Origin: Prevotellaceae bacterium
GTDB taxonomy: Bacteria; Bacteroidota; Bacteroidia; Bacteroidales; Bacteroidaceae
Length of the DNA: 64,000 nucleotides
Reading direction: 5' to 3'
Assembly (NCBI GenBank): GCA_019420585.1
Contig: JAHZGX010000004.1
Location: forward strand, 186,001 to 250,000
In this document: positions 52,277 through 61,747 of the stretch, in pieces
Position numbering within the stretch: the stretch's first letter is position 1
Layout of the letters: each line of letters opens with the position of its first letter
Translations under genes and position numbers: made by a program
The notes under the pieces: model-generated
Seen by the model: the letters and a program-made list of their open reading frames with translations, nothing else
Told to the model about the DNA's origin: nothing
The model's database searches: none

Positions 52277-52311
52277 CGTACCAGTTTAACTCTTAAGCAA
52301 AAACGCAGAAT

Positions 52312-52974
52312 ATGCAAATCATAGACATGGAAAGTTCATGCAGCGTGGTAAACACCTTCGTTGCCGAACTGAGAGACGTGAATGTACAGACCGACCGCAT
52401 GCGTTTCCGCCGCAACCTAGAACGCATAGGCGAAGCACAGGCTTACGAATTGAGCAAGATGCTGAATTACTCACAGAAATCCGTGCAAACCCCTTTGGGA
52501 ACGGCCAAGGCCAATACGCATGATGACCAGATTGTGGTAGCCACGGTGTTCCGTGCCGGACTCCCCTTGCATCAAGGCTTCCTCAATGTGTTTGACAAGG
52601 CAGAGAACGCCTTCGTGAGTGCATACCGCTATTATAAGGACAAGGAATGCCGCCAGGTGGACGTACACATCGAATACATTGCCTCACCTGACCTCACTGG
52701 CAAGACGCTCATGCTGGTCGATCCCATGCTGGCCACGGGCGAAAGTATGGAACTGGCACTCAAGGCACTTGAGACCAAAGGGAAGCCTGCACGCACGTTC
52801 ATAGCCTGCGCCATAGCAAGCAGGCAAGGAGTGGAACACATACAGCGCCTGTATGGCGACCGTGATGATGTGGTGCTCATCTGTGCCGCCATAGATGACG
52901 TGCTCAACGAGCACTCTTACATCGTGCCGGGGCTTGGCGATGCCGGCGACCTGGCTTTCGGAGGGAAACTCTGA
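52312..52974 (+). CDS. upp: uracil phosphoribosyltransferase
   Basis: Upp makes UMP from uracil and PRPP. The 220-residue protein has VATVFRAGLPLHQGF (about 76-90), the PRPP-binding VDPMLATGESM (136-146) and the uracil-binding PGLGDAGDLAFGG near the C terminus (209-218), all specific to this family. Promoter at 52246-52276; single gene, convergent with DUF3108 on the other side. Confidence 0.94.
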   Translation: MQIIDMESSCSVVNTFVAELRDVNVQTDRMRFRRNLERIGEAQAYELSKMLNYSQKSVQTPLGTAKANTHDDQIVVATVFRAGLPLHQGFLNVFDKAENAFVSAYRYYKDKECRQVDVHIEYIASPDLTGKTLMLVDPMLATGESMELALKALETKGKPARTFIACAIASRQGVEHIQRLYGDRDDVVLICAAIDDVLNEHSYIVPGLGDAGDLAFGGKL

Positions 52975-52993
52975 AGGCTTGGGCATGCCCGCC

Positions 52994-53845
52994 CTATTCC
53001 TTCACGATGGACTCACAGGCATTCCTAAGCCCGGTGGCCTTGCTCAGATATGCCTTGGCCACTCCAAACTTCAGGAACATGTCAAGCCGCACAGGCATGT
53101 GGTTGGCATCGTCCGTGATGTAAAAAGTGATGATTTCCTTTTCTTTCTTGCCCTTATATTCCACGAACGAGAAGATAAGGCAACGGTAAATGACATCGCT
53201 GTTGCGCATGCGGAAATTCTTCTTGCCACGGTAAACCAGCGTTATGTCTTCCACCCTACGGCCGTCTGCCATGGGGAACACCAGTTTGTCTCCCTTTTTC
53301 AGATTGCTGCCGTCCAGTGAACGTGCACAGAGCATAATGCTCATCATGTCATAGACACATTTGGTGGTGGAGAAGGTGGCATGACTGGTATTTCCCTTGC
53401 GGCTCAGGTATTCCTGTCTGAGATTTATAGTTCCGTTGACAGCATAATCATACCACACTTGGTCAACGTAATACTTGCCGCCCTCATTGGCTGCCTTCTT
53501 GTAATAAAGTGGACGCATGTCCTTAGCCATCATACTACGCAGTGTGTCCCGCATCAGAAAGTAGTGATCGAGTTTCTTGTTGGTTCGGGTAATCAGTTCA
53601 CTCCTATACACTTCCTTACCTTCCCAATGTGCATCGTGAGTTGCCAGTTGAGCTGTACCGGCTTTCATCCACACAAACTTCCAGTTGAAATAGAGCGCGT
53701 AATCCAAAACCTCGCCTCCCTGAAAGGCGGTGTTGGGCGCGGTGCACTGCGCGTGCAGAGCGGAGGAAAGCGTTAAGAATGAAACACAAGCGAGAAACAG
53801 GATGTCCCGCATCCTGTCCTGCATCCGTCCGAAGATTCCTTCCAT
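52994..53845 (-). CDS. DUF3108 family secreted protein
   Basis: The 283-residue protein has a signal peptide (MRDILFLACVSFLTLSSALHA) and the DUF3108 beta-rich body: GEVLDYALYFNWKFVWMKAGTAQL at the start, MRDTLRSMMAKDMRPLYYKKAANEGG, and DVIYRCLIFSFVEYKGKKEKEIITFYITDDANHMPVRLDMFLKFG (quoted in parts: ITFYITDDANHMPVR). The family is probably periplasmic and unstudied. The second Met at 53812 is an equally good start. It is the last gene of a leftward run with the Ig-like lipoprotein and GH3 genes. Confidence 0.82.
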   Translation of the reverse strand: MEGIFGRMQDRMRDILFLACVSFLTLSSALHAQCTAPNTAFQGGEVLDYALYFNWKFVWMKAGTAQLATHDAHWEGKEVYRSELITRTNKKLDHYFLMRDTLRSMMAKDMRPLYYKKAANEGGKYYVDQVWYDYAVNGTINLRQEYLSRKGNTSHATFSTTKCVYDMMSIMLCARSLDGSNLKKGDKLVFPMADGRRVEDITLVYRGKKNFRMRNSDVIYRCLIFSFVEYKGKKEKEIITFYITDDANHMPVRLDMFLKFGVAKAYLSKATGLRNACESIVKE

Positions 53846-53887
53846 AGCGTCCTGTAGTTTTATGGATTAGTCTATATTTGTGTGTCG

Positions 53888-55840
53888 CTACCTGGCATTC
53901 CGCCCTTTCCGCTTCTCCCTGTCACGCTCAGCATTGCGGCTCTTCACCGTTTTCTGTTTGTCCGGCTTCTGTTTGGTGATGGCCAAAGGTTTCTGCTTGG
54001 TCAATTCCAGCGCATTCAGTTCCCAGTCCTGTCGCAAATCCCATTGCGCCTTGAGAGGCAGAGGCTTGGGAAAATAGTACACCCGTTCGGGCTGCAGACC
54101 CGCTGCATAGTCACCCGTATCCCACTTCCCGTTACCGTTCGCGTCCACATAGCAGCGTATGTAATAGTCCCCGGGCTTCACATAGAAGAAGTCCGCATTG
54201 CCATCCTTGTCTGCACGTTGCTGTCTCGCCACCTTATCCGACTTGCTGAGCAACTGCACCACGACTCCGGTATCCAGACTTATCACATGGATAAAAATAG
54301 ACCCGTACTCTTCCAGGGCGCGCACCCTAAACTCCTGCTTCATGTACTTCGACTCATGCCCCAGCACACTCACCACCGCCGCAGTGTCCATCACGAAACG
54401 ATATTTCCTGCCAGGTTCCCATTCGGCATACAGGGTATAAGCGTTCACTGCATACTCCTCGGGCAGGAACAAGTAAGGAGCGGGCAGCCAGTCGGTGTCT
54501 TGCTGCACATAGAAATGCAGTTTCATGCTGTCAAGACTCAGTATGGGTTCCTTGGCCTGGTAGCGCACGTTCTGGTTGGGATCAAGCGAACCTGTAGGTT
54601 TGAAACCGCCCTCCAGCCAAATGCGACTATAAGGATTTTCCTCATAAGGGAGTGGAGTCTTGCTCTTCTTCTGCCTGCGCTCCCTGTCCTTTTCCCAAGC
54701 CTCCACAGTCTTGGCCCGCTCGGCTGCAATCTTCGCGTAAGTAACCTTGGGCGAGAGGTCAAGCGTATCTGTATGGGGAACGAGCATGCCCAGGGTATCC
54801 GTCTCCAGATAAGTCAAGGCGAAAGACAGGGTGTCCTGTCTGTGAATGAGCGCAGTATCGGTCACCCAGTAGGTCACGGTGTCATGGTGGAGCGAAGCAT
54901 CGGTCACCAAACAGGACTCATCGAAGTTCAGTCCCCTGATGGCAGGCACGCTGTCCGATGGTGCGGTGAAATAGAGAGTAAAACTGTAAGGGTCGAGATA
55001 CACAGTCTTGAGCAGGTGCCGCTCCTGTCCGTCCTCCAGGAAGGCAAGCAGCACCACGTCATCAGGAGTGTAATGGGTGTAAGGCACCACACGTATGGAG
55101 TCATACCACACGCTGTCCCTCCACACGGTATCCATACGCACATCGGGATAACTGCCCGTCGCATACACCACCGTATCAAAGGCCACACGCTCGTTCTTTT
55201 GGCTGAACACGAAATCACCGTCCTTATCCTCCAGCGCAAACACCCTGTACGCACCGTCTTTCACCCCCTTGATGGTGAAGCGCCCCTGCCCGTTTGTACG
55301 GGAGACACGCAGGAAGGGCATTGTGGAGAAAACGCTGTCAGCCCAGGTACTGTCGGCAGGATAAAGTCCCACCATTATGCCCTTGATCGGCTCCAGGTCT
55401 TCTGCATTGAGCACACAGCCCGCCACCTCCATGGTGTCAATGACCGAACCGGTACTGAAAGAGTAAGTGTACTGCCCCATGGGATTGCCCTCGTTGTTGT
55501 CCTCAATGGCATCACTGAAGTCTATGGTATAGGTGGTGTTGGCTCTCAGAGAATCATACAGGTCCACCTTCACTCGCTTGCCGTCAGCGCGCACATTGGC
55601 TGGTTCTATTTGCGGAGGAGACACGATGACCTTCTCACTGGCCTTCTCCAGTTTGACATATTCGTCAAACAGAATCTGCACCTTGCGTCGGGACACATTG
55701 ACAGCCCCGTCGGCAGGCGAACTTCCTACCACACGCGGTGGATTCTCATCAAATCTTCCTCCGTCAGGACTTCCAATACTTGCGCATGCCGCTGTCAAGA
55801 GCAAGGCAAGAAGGCAAAGCAGAAGGTTCTTCCTAGCCAT
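53888..55840 (-). CDS. lipoprotein with N-terminal Ig-like (SbsA/Big_5-type) domain
   Basis: The 650-residue protein has a lipoprotein signal (LLALLLTAACASIG, Cys19). The N-terminal PPRVVGSSPADGAVNVSRRKVQILFDEYVKL and TYTIDFSDAIEDNNEGNP (residues 33-120) are a Big_5 domain. The rest is beta-rich, with a carboxypeptidase-like strand set (about 140-215, GQGRFTIKGVKDGAYRVFALEDKDGDF) and another near 570-610 (GNADFFYVKPGDYYIRCYVDANGNGKWD). A basic tail (KQKPDKQKTVKSRNAERDREKRKGR, cited in parts) ends it. Function unknown; surface or periplasmic. Its start overlaps the GH3 stop by one base. Confidence 0.82.
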   Translation of the reverse strand: MARKNLLLCLLALLLTAACASIGSPDGGRFDENPPRVVGSSPADGAVNVSRRKVQILFDEYVKLEKASEKVIVSPPQIEPANVRADGKRVKVDLYDSLRANTTYTIDFSDAIEDNNEGNPMGQYTYSFSTGSVIDTMEVAGCVLNAEDLEPIKGIMVGLYPADSTWADSVFSTMPFLRVSRTNGQGRFTIKGVKDGAYRVFALEDKDGDFVFSQKNERVAFDTVVYATGSYPDVRMDTVWRDSVWYDSIRVVPYTHYTPDDVVLLAFLEDGQERHLLKTVYLDPYSFTLYFTAPSDSVPAIRGLNFDESCLVTDASLHHDTVTYWVTDTALIHRQDTLSFALTYLETDTLGMLVPHTDTLDLSPKVTYAKIAAERAKTVEAWEKDRERRQKKSKTPLPYEENPYSRIWLEGGFKPTGSLDPNQNVRYQAKEPILSLDSMKLHFYVQQDTDWLPAPYLFLPEEYAVNAYTLYAEWEPGRKYRFVMDTAAVVSVLGHESKYMKQEFRVRALEEYGSIFIHVISLDTGVVVQLLSKSDKVARQQRADKDGNADFFYVKPGDYYIRCYVDANGNGKWDTGDYAAGLQPERVYYFPKPLPLKAQWDLRQDWELNALELTKQKPLAITKQKPDKQKTVKSRNAERDREKRKGRNAR

Positions 55841-57351
55841 CAGGCATTGTTCATTTTGATTATTTCCTCCAGGATGTCACGCTGGTTGCTCAGGCGGGGC
55901 ACTTTGTGCTGTCCGCCCAGTTTCCCCTTTGACTTGAGCCAGTCATGGAACACCCCCGGCCGAGCCTTGATGATTTCCAAGGGCTGCAGGGTGATGTCCT
56001 TATAGCGCTTAGCCTCATAATCGGAGTTTATTTGCTGCAAGGCTTGATCGAGGATGCCGGCAAAGACCTCCAAATCATCCGGATCACGGCTGAACTCTAT
56101 CAGCCACTGGTGGCGGCACTTCCCCGCTGCATCCATATACACGGGAGCCGCCGTATACTCCAGCACCTGTGCCCCGGTGGCAGAGCAGGCCTGTGCCAAC
56201 CCGTTCTCGGCGTTGTCCACGATGAGTTCCTCGCCGAAGGCATTGATGAAGAAGCGGGTGCGTCCTGTGATGACAAACTTGTATGGGTCACGTGACGTGA
56301 AGCGCACTGTGTCACCTATCGTATAACGCCACAGTCCGCTGCTGGTCGTAATGACCATGGCATAGTTCTTGCCCGTCTCCACTTCCCACAATGGGAGCAC
56401 GTCGGGAGCAGGATTGCCCCATTGGTCCATGGGAATGAATTCATAAAACACGCCATAGTCCAGCATGAGGTTCATGCTCGGGTCTGCAGGATCTTCTTGC
56501 AATCCGAAGAATCCCTCCGAAGCATTGTACGTCTCCATGTAGTTCATGCCGGGCTTGGTTATCAAGTTGTGGTATTGCTCACGATAAGGTGTGAAGGCCA
56601 CACCACCATGGAAGAACACCTCCAGATTGGGCCACACCTGCTCCAACCGCTCCGCTCCGGCCTCCTCCAGCACGCGCAGGAGCACGGAAAGCATCCACGA
56701 GGGAACGCCGCTCAAGTTGGTCACGTTGGCACGCAGAGCCTCCCGGGCTATGCACTCACGCTTCTGTTCAAAGTCGGCAAGCAAGGCTGTCTGCTTGCAC
56801 GGGACACGTACCAGGTTGACCAGCGGGTTGATGTTTTCAATGAGTATGGCACTGAGATCGCCCACCAAACTGTGGGGAAGATTGTAGTTAGGTGCATGAC
56901 TGCCACCCAGTATCAAGGCCTTTCCGTCAAACAGACGGCTCTTGGGATGGCGTCCCAGATACCACACCACGGCATCACGGCCTCCGGCATAATGGGTATC
57001 ATGCAGTCCATCGTTGCTGACTGGTATGAATTTGCTTTTGTTGCTTGTGGTTCCGCTGGACTTGGCATAGAACTTCACCCGTCCAGGCCACAGGATGTCA
57101 CGCTCGCCATGGCGCATACGGTCAATGTAGCCCTTGAGTTCCTCGTAAGAACTCACCGGGGTCTTGGCCGCAAACTCTGCGTAAGTCATATCCCCGGAAT
57201 AGCCATGTTCATGCCCCCACTCCGTATCAAATGCCTTGGAGAGGAGGCGATGCAGCACACGCAACTGCAAATCCCGTGCCCCGGTGGTGTAGCGATCGAG
57301 TTCCCTGCGGCGATGATTGAATGCCGGGCGTATGATGCTTGTCAGACTCAT
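55840..57351 (-). CDS. GH3 (auxin-responsive promoter) family acyl-adenylating enzyme
   Basis: The 503-residue protein begins MSLTSIIRPAFN at 57351; the ATG overlaps the rnc stop (ATGA), which fixes the start. It shows GH3 motifs: YAKSSGTTSNKSKFIPVS (ATP-binding region 85-105), FHGGVAFTPYREQYHNL, YMETYNASEGFFGLQ and YTIGDTVRF with GRTRFFINAFGEEL. Plant GH3 proteins join amino acids to acyl acids by way of an adenylate. The bacterial homologues, common in Bacteroidota, have no established substrate. Lack of a signal peptide places it in the cytoplasm. The coupling to rnc, fabF and acpP suggests, but does not show, a lipid-related acyl substrate. Confidence 0.9.
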   Translation of the reverse strand: MSLTSIIRPAFNHRRRELDRYTTGARDLQLRVLHRLLSKAFDTEWGHEHGYSGDMTYAEFAAKTPVSSYEELKGYIDRMRHGERDILWPGRVKFYAKSSGTTSNKSKFIPVSNDGLHDTHYAGGRDAVVWYLGRHPKSRLFDGKALILGGSHAPNYNLPHSLVGDLSAILIENINPLVNLVRVPCKQTALLADFEQKRECIAREALRANVTNLSGVPSWMLSVLLRVLEEAGAERLEQVWPNLEVFFHGGVAFTPYREQYHNLITKPGMNYMETYNASEGFFGLQEDPADPSMNLMLDYGVFYEFIPMDQWGNPAPDVLPLWEVETGKNYAMVITTSSGLWRYTIGDTVRFTSRDPYKFVITGRTRFFINAFGEELIVDNAENGLAQACSATGAQVLEYTAAPVYMDAAGKCRHQWLIEFSRDPDDLEVFAGILDQALQQINSDYEAKRYKDITLQPLEIIKARPGVFHDWLKSKGKLGGQHKVPRLSNQRDILEEIIKMNNA

Positions 57352-58133
57352 ATCTGCGTATCCTTTGGTTTCCTCTGCAGCAATGTAGCCTGCAGTTTCT
57401 TGTCTTTCTTGATATTGTTCAGCGAACTCCTGCTGGCCGCCTGGTGGCTCTCCTTCTTGGAGAAACCCTTTCCGCGTCCGCACTCTATACCGTTGATCAT
57501 CACACGGGTATGGAAAACGGACGAACCAGATTCGTCACGATTCTCCGACAGGAGTTCATATTCCAACTTCAGGTGACGCCTCTGCGTCCACTCCAGAAGC
57601 CGGCTCTTGAAGTTCACCTCCTGATAGGCAATCTTGTCCAAGTCTATCAACTCTTCCAGTATGCGACGCTTCACGAACCACAGGCAATAGCCATAGCCGC
57701 GGTCAAGATACACTGCTCCCACCAATGCTTCAAAGGCATTGCCTGCTATGTAACTGTTGTGCATATGGGTGCAGCCCTGATACTGCACCAGTTTGTCAAG
57801 CCCAATCTGCACTGCCAGGCGGCCGAGCGTATCGCGCTGCACAATCTTGCTGCGCGCAGTGGTGAGGAATCCCTCCTTCTTTCCCGGGAAGTGGCGGTAC
57901 ACAATCTCACCCACCACGGCATCCAGTACTGCATCGCCCAAGAATTCCAGCCGCTCGTTGTTCTGCGGTTTCTCCCCTTCCACGTTCTGTGCAAGGGACT
58001 TGTGCATGAGAGCCTGGCGATAATACTGTATATGCCGAGGATAGAACCCCAGCATGGAATAAAAAGAGCGATAAAGTTCCCTTTCCTTTCGGAAGGGGAG
58101 CCTTATCGCATCGATTAGGTCTCTTGCACGCAC
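57348..58133 (-). CDS. rnc: ribonuclease III
   Basis: RNase III cuts double-stranded RNA in rRNA and mRNA processing. The 261-residue protein has the signature NNERLEFLGDAVLD (58-71), NAFEALVGAVYLDRGYG with the second metal-binding acidic cluster, and a C-terminal double-strand-RNA-binding domain (about 180-250, with GKGFSKKESHQAASRSSLNNI). The N terminus is standard. Twelve bases after fabF, and overlapping the GH3 gene by four bases. Confidence 0.96.
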   Translation of the reverse strand: MRARDLIDAIRLPFRKERELYRSFYSMLGFYPRHIQYYRQALMHKSLAQNVEGEKPQNNERLEFLGDAVLDAVVGEIVYRHFPGKKEGFLTTARSKIVQRDTLGRLAVQIGLDKLVQYQGCTHMHNSYIAGNAFEALVGAVYLDRGYGYCLWFVKRRILEELIDLDKIAYQEVNFKSRLLEWTQRRHLKLEYELLSENRDESGSSVFHTRVMINGIECGRGKGFSKKESHQAASRSSLNNIKKDKKLQATLLQRKPKDTQI

Positions 58134-58145
58134 TATACAAGTGTG

Positions 58146-59411
58146 TTATTCAGCGTACTTTTTGAAGATGACGCAGGCATTGTGTCCACCGAAACCGAAA
58201 GTGTTGCTCAATGCGGCACGCACGGTACGCTTCTGAGCCTTGTTGAAAGTGAAATTCAACTTATAATCGATTTCAGGATCCTCGTCCCCCTCCTCATGGT
58301 TGATGGTGGGAGGCACCACATCGTTCTGCACTGCAAGCACGCTCACCATAGCCTCCAAAGCACCGGCAGCACCGAGCAAATGCCCGGTCATGGACTTTGT
58401 ACTGCTGATGTTGAGTTCATAGGCATGCTCGCCAAAGACATCCTGAATGGCTTTCACCTCAGATATGTCACCCACAGGAGTGGATGTGCCGTGAACATTG
58501 ATGTAGTCAATGTCCTCAGGTTTCAGTTCTGCGTCATCCAGGGCATTCTGCATCACGAGTTTGGCTCCCAGTCCTTCGGGATGGGAAGCCGTAATGTGAT
58601 AGGCATCGGCACTCATGCCCGCACCTGCCATCTCAGCATAGATCTTGGCACCGCGAGCCTTTGCGTGCTCCAGTTCTTCCAGTATCAGGCAGGCAGCACC
58701 TTCACCCATGATGAATCCGTCACGGCTTGCACTGAAAGGACGGCTTGCACGCTGGGGATCATCGTTGCGTGTGCTCAAGGCATGCATGGCATTGAAGCCA
58801 CCCACTCCACAGGGAATGATGGCAGCCTCGGAGCCTCCGCTCACAATGACGTTTGCCTTACCCAGACGTATGAGGTTGAAGGCATCGGCCAATGCATTGC
58901 TTGAAGAAGCACATGCACTGGAAGTGATGTAGTTGGGGCCGTGGAATCCGTACTTGATGCTTATCTGGCCGGCACAGATGTCGGCAATCATCTTCGGCAC
59001 GAAAAACGGGCTGAACTTGGGGCCGAGAGTGTCCTTATGCAACGCATAGTTCGACACTTCGTCCTCAAAGGTCTTCATTCCGCCGATACCCACACCGAAC
59101 ACCACACCCACACGGTTCTTGTCGACAGTCTCCACGTCAATGGCACTGTCGTCCATGGCCATGCTGGCCGCAGCCATCGCATAATGGCAATAAGAATCCA
59201 TCTTGCGGGCTTCCTTGCGGTCAATATAGTCCTCGGCCTTGAAGTTCTTCAACTCACAGGCGAACTGGGTCTTGAAGTTACTGGCATCAAAATGCGTGAT
59301 GGGTGCGGCTCCGCTCACTCCGTCAAGCAAGTTCTGCCACGTCTCCGCAGCAGAGTTGCCCAAGGGACTCACGGCACCGATGCCGGTCACTACTACTCTC
59401 TTTAACTCCAT
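58146..59411 (-). CDS. fabF: beta-ketoacyl-[ACP] synthase II
   Basis: FabF extends acyl chains by two carbons in fatty-acid synthesis. The 421-residue protein has the catalytic Cys167 in SACASSS, His307 in NVHGTSTPVGD, Lys339 and His344 in KSMTGHLLGAAG, all in the expected order. It follows acpP by 35 bases; acpP-fabF-rnc is a widespread gene order in Bacteroidota. Confidence 0.98.
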   Translation of the reverse strand: MELKRVVVTGIGAVSPLGNSAAETWQNLLDGVSGAAPITHFDASNFKTQFACELKNFKAEDYIDRKEARKMDSYCHYAMAAASMAMDDSAIDVETVDKNRVGVVFGVGIGGMKTFEDEVSNYALHKDTLGPKFSPFFVPKMIADICAGQISIKYGFHGPNYITSSACASSSNALADAFNLIRLGKANVIVSGGSEAAIIPCGVGGFNAMHALSTRNDDPQRASRPFSASRDGFIMGEGAACLILEELEHAKARGAKIYAEMAGAGMSADAYHITASHPEGLGAKLVMQNALDDAELKPEDIDYINVHGTSTPVGDISEVKAIQDVFGEHAYELNISSTKSMTGHLLGAAGALEAMVSVLAVQNDVVPPTINHEEGDEDPEIDYKLNFTFNKAQKRTVRAALSNTFGFGGHNACVIFKKYAE

Positions 59412-59446
59412 GTATCAGGAATAAAGTGATATTGGGAATCAGGGAA

Positions 59447-59686
59447 TTACTTACCCTGGTTCTCTTCAATGTAGGCGATTGCGTCAGCAACCGTGGAGAT
59501 CTTCTCTGCCTTGTCGTCGGGAATGTTGATATCAAACTCCTTCTCGAAATCCATAATCAGTTCCACAGTGTCCAGAGAATCGGCACCGAGGTCGTTGGTG
59601 AAGGATGCTTCAGGAGTTACATCTGCTGCGTCCACACCCAGCTTCTCCACGATAATCTCTTTTACTTTTGCTTCAATTTCAGACAT
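59447..59686 (-). CDS. acpP: acyl carrier protein
   Basis: The 79-residue, strongly acidic protein has the phosphopantetheine site DLGADSLDTVEL with Ser37. It carries growing acyl chains for FabF and other fatty-acid enzymes. It is the first gene of the leftward acpP-fabF-rnc-GH3 operon. Confidence 0.98.
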   Translation of the reverse strand: MSEIEAKVKEIIVEKLGVDAADVTPEASFTNDLGADSLDTVELIMDFEKEFDINIPDDKAEKISTVADAIAYIEENQGK

Positions 59687-59861
59687 GAATGTATTGATTT
59701 AGTTAAATGAATAATTTTCCTTATCTTCTCGTTTCGGTTTGCAAAGTAACTACAAATTACCCAACCACGCAACTATTAGAGCCAAAAAGTTGCCCATTTT
59801 TGCACAAACCACACCCATGTGTGCAATAAAAGAAGGGTTAAAAGCGGTCTGGAGACATCTT

Positions 59862-61283
59862 TCACATCTCTTTGGAGGCACCGTCCTGTACATCACCAGA
59901 GCCTACGCGTGGCACCCGCGCCAGTGCCTTGCGGCGCATGCTCCACAACACAGACACGAAGGTAGGCACCAAGAAGCAGTCTGCTGCCAGCCAAGCAGAG
60001 GGGTCACCCCAGCACACACCGGCAAAGCCGAGCGCGGGAACCAGGAATACGCTCACCAAGGCACGAGCCAGCAACTCGTTGACACCGCTTATCATGGCCA
60101 CTTTGGTGAAACCGATGCTTTGAAGGGAATAACGGAAGATGACCAACACGCCCAGCACGGGATAGCACAACGAGGTGACGCGCATGAAGTGCTGGCTGTG
60201 CGCCAGGATGTCTGTCTCGCCATAACCCACGAACCAGGCCGTGATGTCCCAAGAGAAAGGCCAAAGCACAGCCACGCAGAAGACACAGTAGACAAGCATC
60301 ATGCCCAGCGAGGAAAGGATACCGTGACGGATACGGTCAAGATAAAGAACCGACTGAAGGGGTGACTGTGCCGCACGTGCCGCGCCGCGGTTTTGCCCAC
60401 AATAAGTAGCCAAGGCCACACCCAGGTTCTCCAGCACGCAGATGAAGCAGGCCTTGATGCGCATGGCCGCGGTGAAGGCTGCCACACACACGGTGCCAAG
60501 CCCGTTGTTGGCACTCTGGAGCATGATGCTTCCAATGGCGGTAATACTGAACTGCAGTCCCATGGGAATGCCACTGCCCAGCAAGGTATCCATGTGGCGC
60601 GCGTTGACAGTGCATCGCATGAAGCCCCTGAGCACCGCCACCCCGGACAGGCTGCGCGCAGCCACCAGGCAACCCGCCACCATGGAAAGGGCAGTGGCCA
60701 CGGCGGCTCCGGCCACGCCCCAGTCCAGCAGAAGAATGGCCACCAGATCGCCACCCACGTTGAGCAACGAGGTGAAAAGCAGGATGAAGAAGGGAGTGCG
60801 GCTGTCGCCCAAGGCACGAAGTATGCTGAGCAGCACGTTGAGAAAGAGCATGACGGGGATGCTGAGGAAGGTGCAAAGCAGGTAAGCATAGGCATCGGAC
60901 ATAATCTGCCCAGGAGTCTGCATCCAGCCAAGAATGGGACGGCAGAGCAATGCGCTGCCCACAGTAAGCAACAGGGAGATGCCAGCCGAGAGCACCAGGC
61001 TGTTGAAAACATAGGAGCGCAGGCGGTCATAATCGTGCGCGCCGAACGACTGAGACACGGGGATGCCCATACCTCCCGCCAACCCCGTGCAGAAGCCCAG
61101 GATGAGGAACAAGATTGATGAACTGGCTCCCACACCGGCCAAGGCACCTGTACCGACAAAACGTCCCACGATGGCAGCATCCGCCAATGAGTAAAACTGC
61201 TGCAAGAGATTTCCGCCCAACAGCGGCAAAACAAAAGCAAGTATCAAGGGAGCAGGCTTCCCCACCGTCATATCTTTCGTCAT
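59862..61283 (-). CDS. MATE family efflux transporter
   Basis: The 473-residue protein from the ATG at 61283 has about twelve membrane helices in two bundles and MATE motifs: LPLLGGNLLQQFYSLADAAIVGRFVG at the N terminus, SIPMGLQF-like (GSGIPMGLQFSITAIGSIMLQSANN) in the middle and GVCWGDPSAWLAADCF near the end. It exports drugs or metabolites with H+ or Na+ coupling. The frame extends 48 residues upstream to 61427, but the promoter box at 61292-61299 lies inside that part, so 61283 is the likely start, with a very short leader. Confidence 0.92.
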   Translation of the reverse strand: MTKDMTVGKPAPLILAFVLPLLGGNLLQQFYSLADAAIVGRFVGTGALAGVGASSSILFLILGFCTGLAGGMGIPVSQSFGAHDYDRLRSYVFNSLVLSAGISLLLTVGSALLCRPILGWMQTPGQIMSDAYAYLLCTFLSIPVMLFLNVLLSILRALGDSRTPFFILLFTSLLNVGGDLVAILLLDWGVAGAAVATALSMVAGCLVAARSLSGVAVLRGFMRCTVNARHMDTLLGSGIPMGLQFSITAIGSIMLQSANNGLGTVCVAAFTAAMRIKACFICVLENLGVALATYCGQNRGAARAAQSPLQSVLYLDRIRHGILSSLGMMLVYCVFCVAVLWPFSWDITAWFVGYGETDILAHSQHFMRVTSLCYPVLGVLVIFRYSLQSIGFTKVAMISGVNELLARALVSVFLVPALGFAGVCWGDPSAWLAADCFLVPTFVSVLWSMRRKALARVPRVGSGDVQDGASKEM

Positions 61284-61291
61284 AGCGGCTG

Positions 61292-61299
61292 CAAAGTTA
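61292..61299 (-). promoter_or_regulatory. -7 box (TAACTTTG on the minus strand) for the MATE gene
   Basis: The plus strand reads CAAAGTTA nine bases before the ATG at 61283, so the transcript would have almost no leader. It also argues against the upstream start at 61427. Confidence 0.55.
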
Positions 61300-61347
61300 C
61301 GGAGTTGCGGCCGCATGCATAAATGCCGGAAGAGATTTTTCAACCCT

Positions 61348-61377
61348 AATCGGCCATTAGAGTTCCGATGGCCGATT
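61348..61377 (+). repeat. CGGCCATTAG hairpin element, copy 2 (perfect)
   Basis: AATCGGCCAT (61348-61357) and ATGGCCGATT (61368-61377) are perfect inverted repeats around a 10-base loop. Sequence around the left arm and loop matches 23578-23600. Confidence 0.75.
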
Positions 61378-61523
61378 TGGGCTAAAGAGTCGCCCCCGGC
61401 TCCGAAACGGCTTTGTCCCCTTCGCAAGTGACTTGATTACTACTCTTAAGTGACTTGATTAGCACCCTTAAATGACTTGATTGCTACCCTTAAATGACTT
61501 GATTGCTACCCCTAAGTGACTTG
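61374..61523 (+). repeat. head plus 22-bp AARTGACTTG array, copy 2
   Basis: The head GATTTG..CTAAAGAGTCGCCCCC and TCCGAAACGGC matches that at 50144. Five AARTGACTTG cores follow at 61426, 61448, 61470, 61492 and 61514, exactly 22 bp apart. Confidence 0.85.
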
Positions 61524-61747
61524 ATAAATTTGCACGGCATGCAAAAAGCCCGTTGGCACGTCGCTGCCATGGCTTGTCCGGGAGGCCAAGGGGACGAGAG
61601 AAGGCAGACATGAAGTATAACCATCAACGCCAATCAAGCACAATGATCCAACATCAATTAAGGCAGGGCAAGAACCGGAAAGTAATATTATACTGAATGA
61701 ATTAAAGAAGTATCCCCCTAAACTTATCCGGTGAACCGAAAAAGCGT

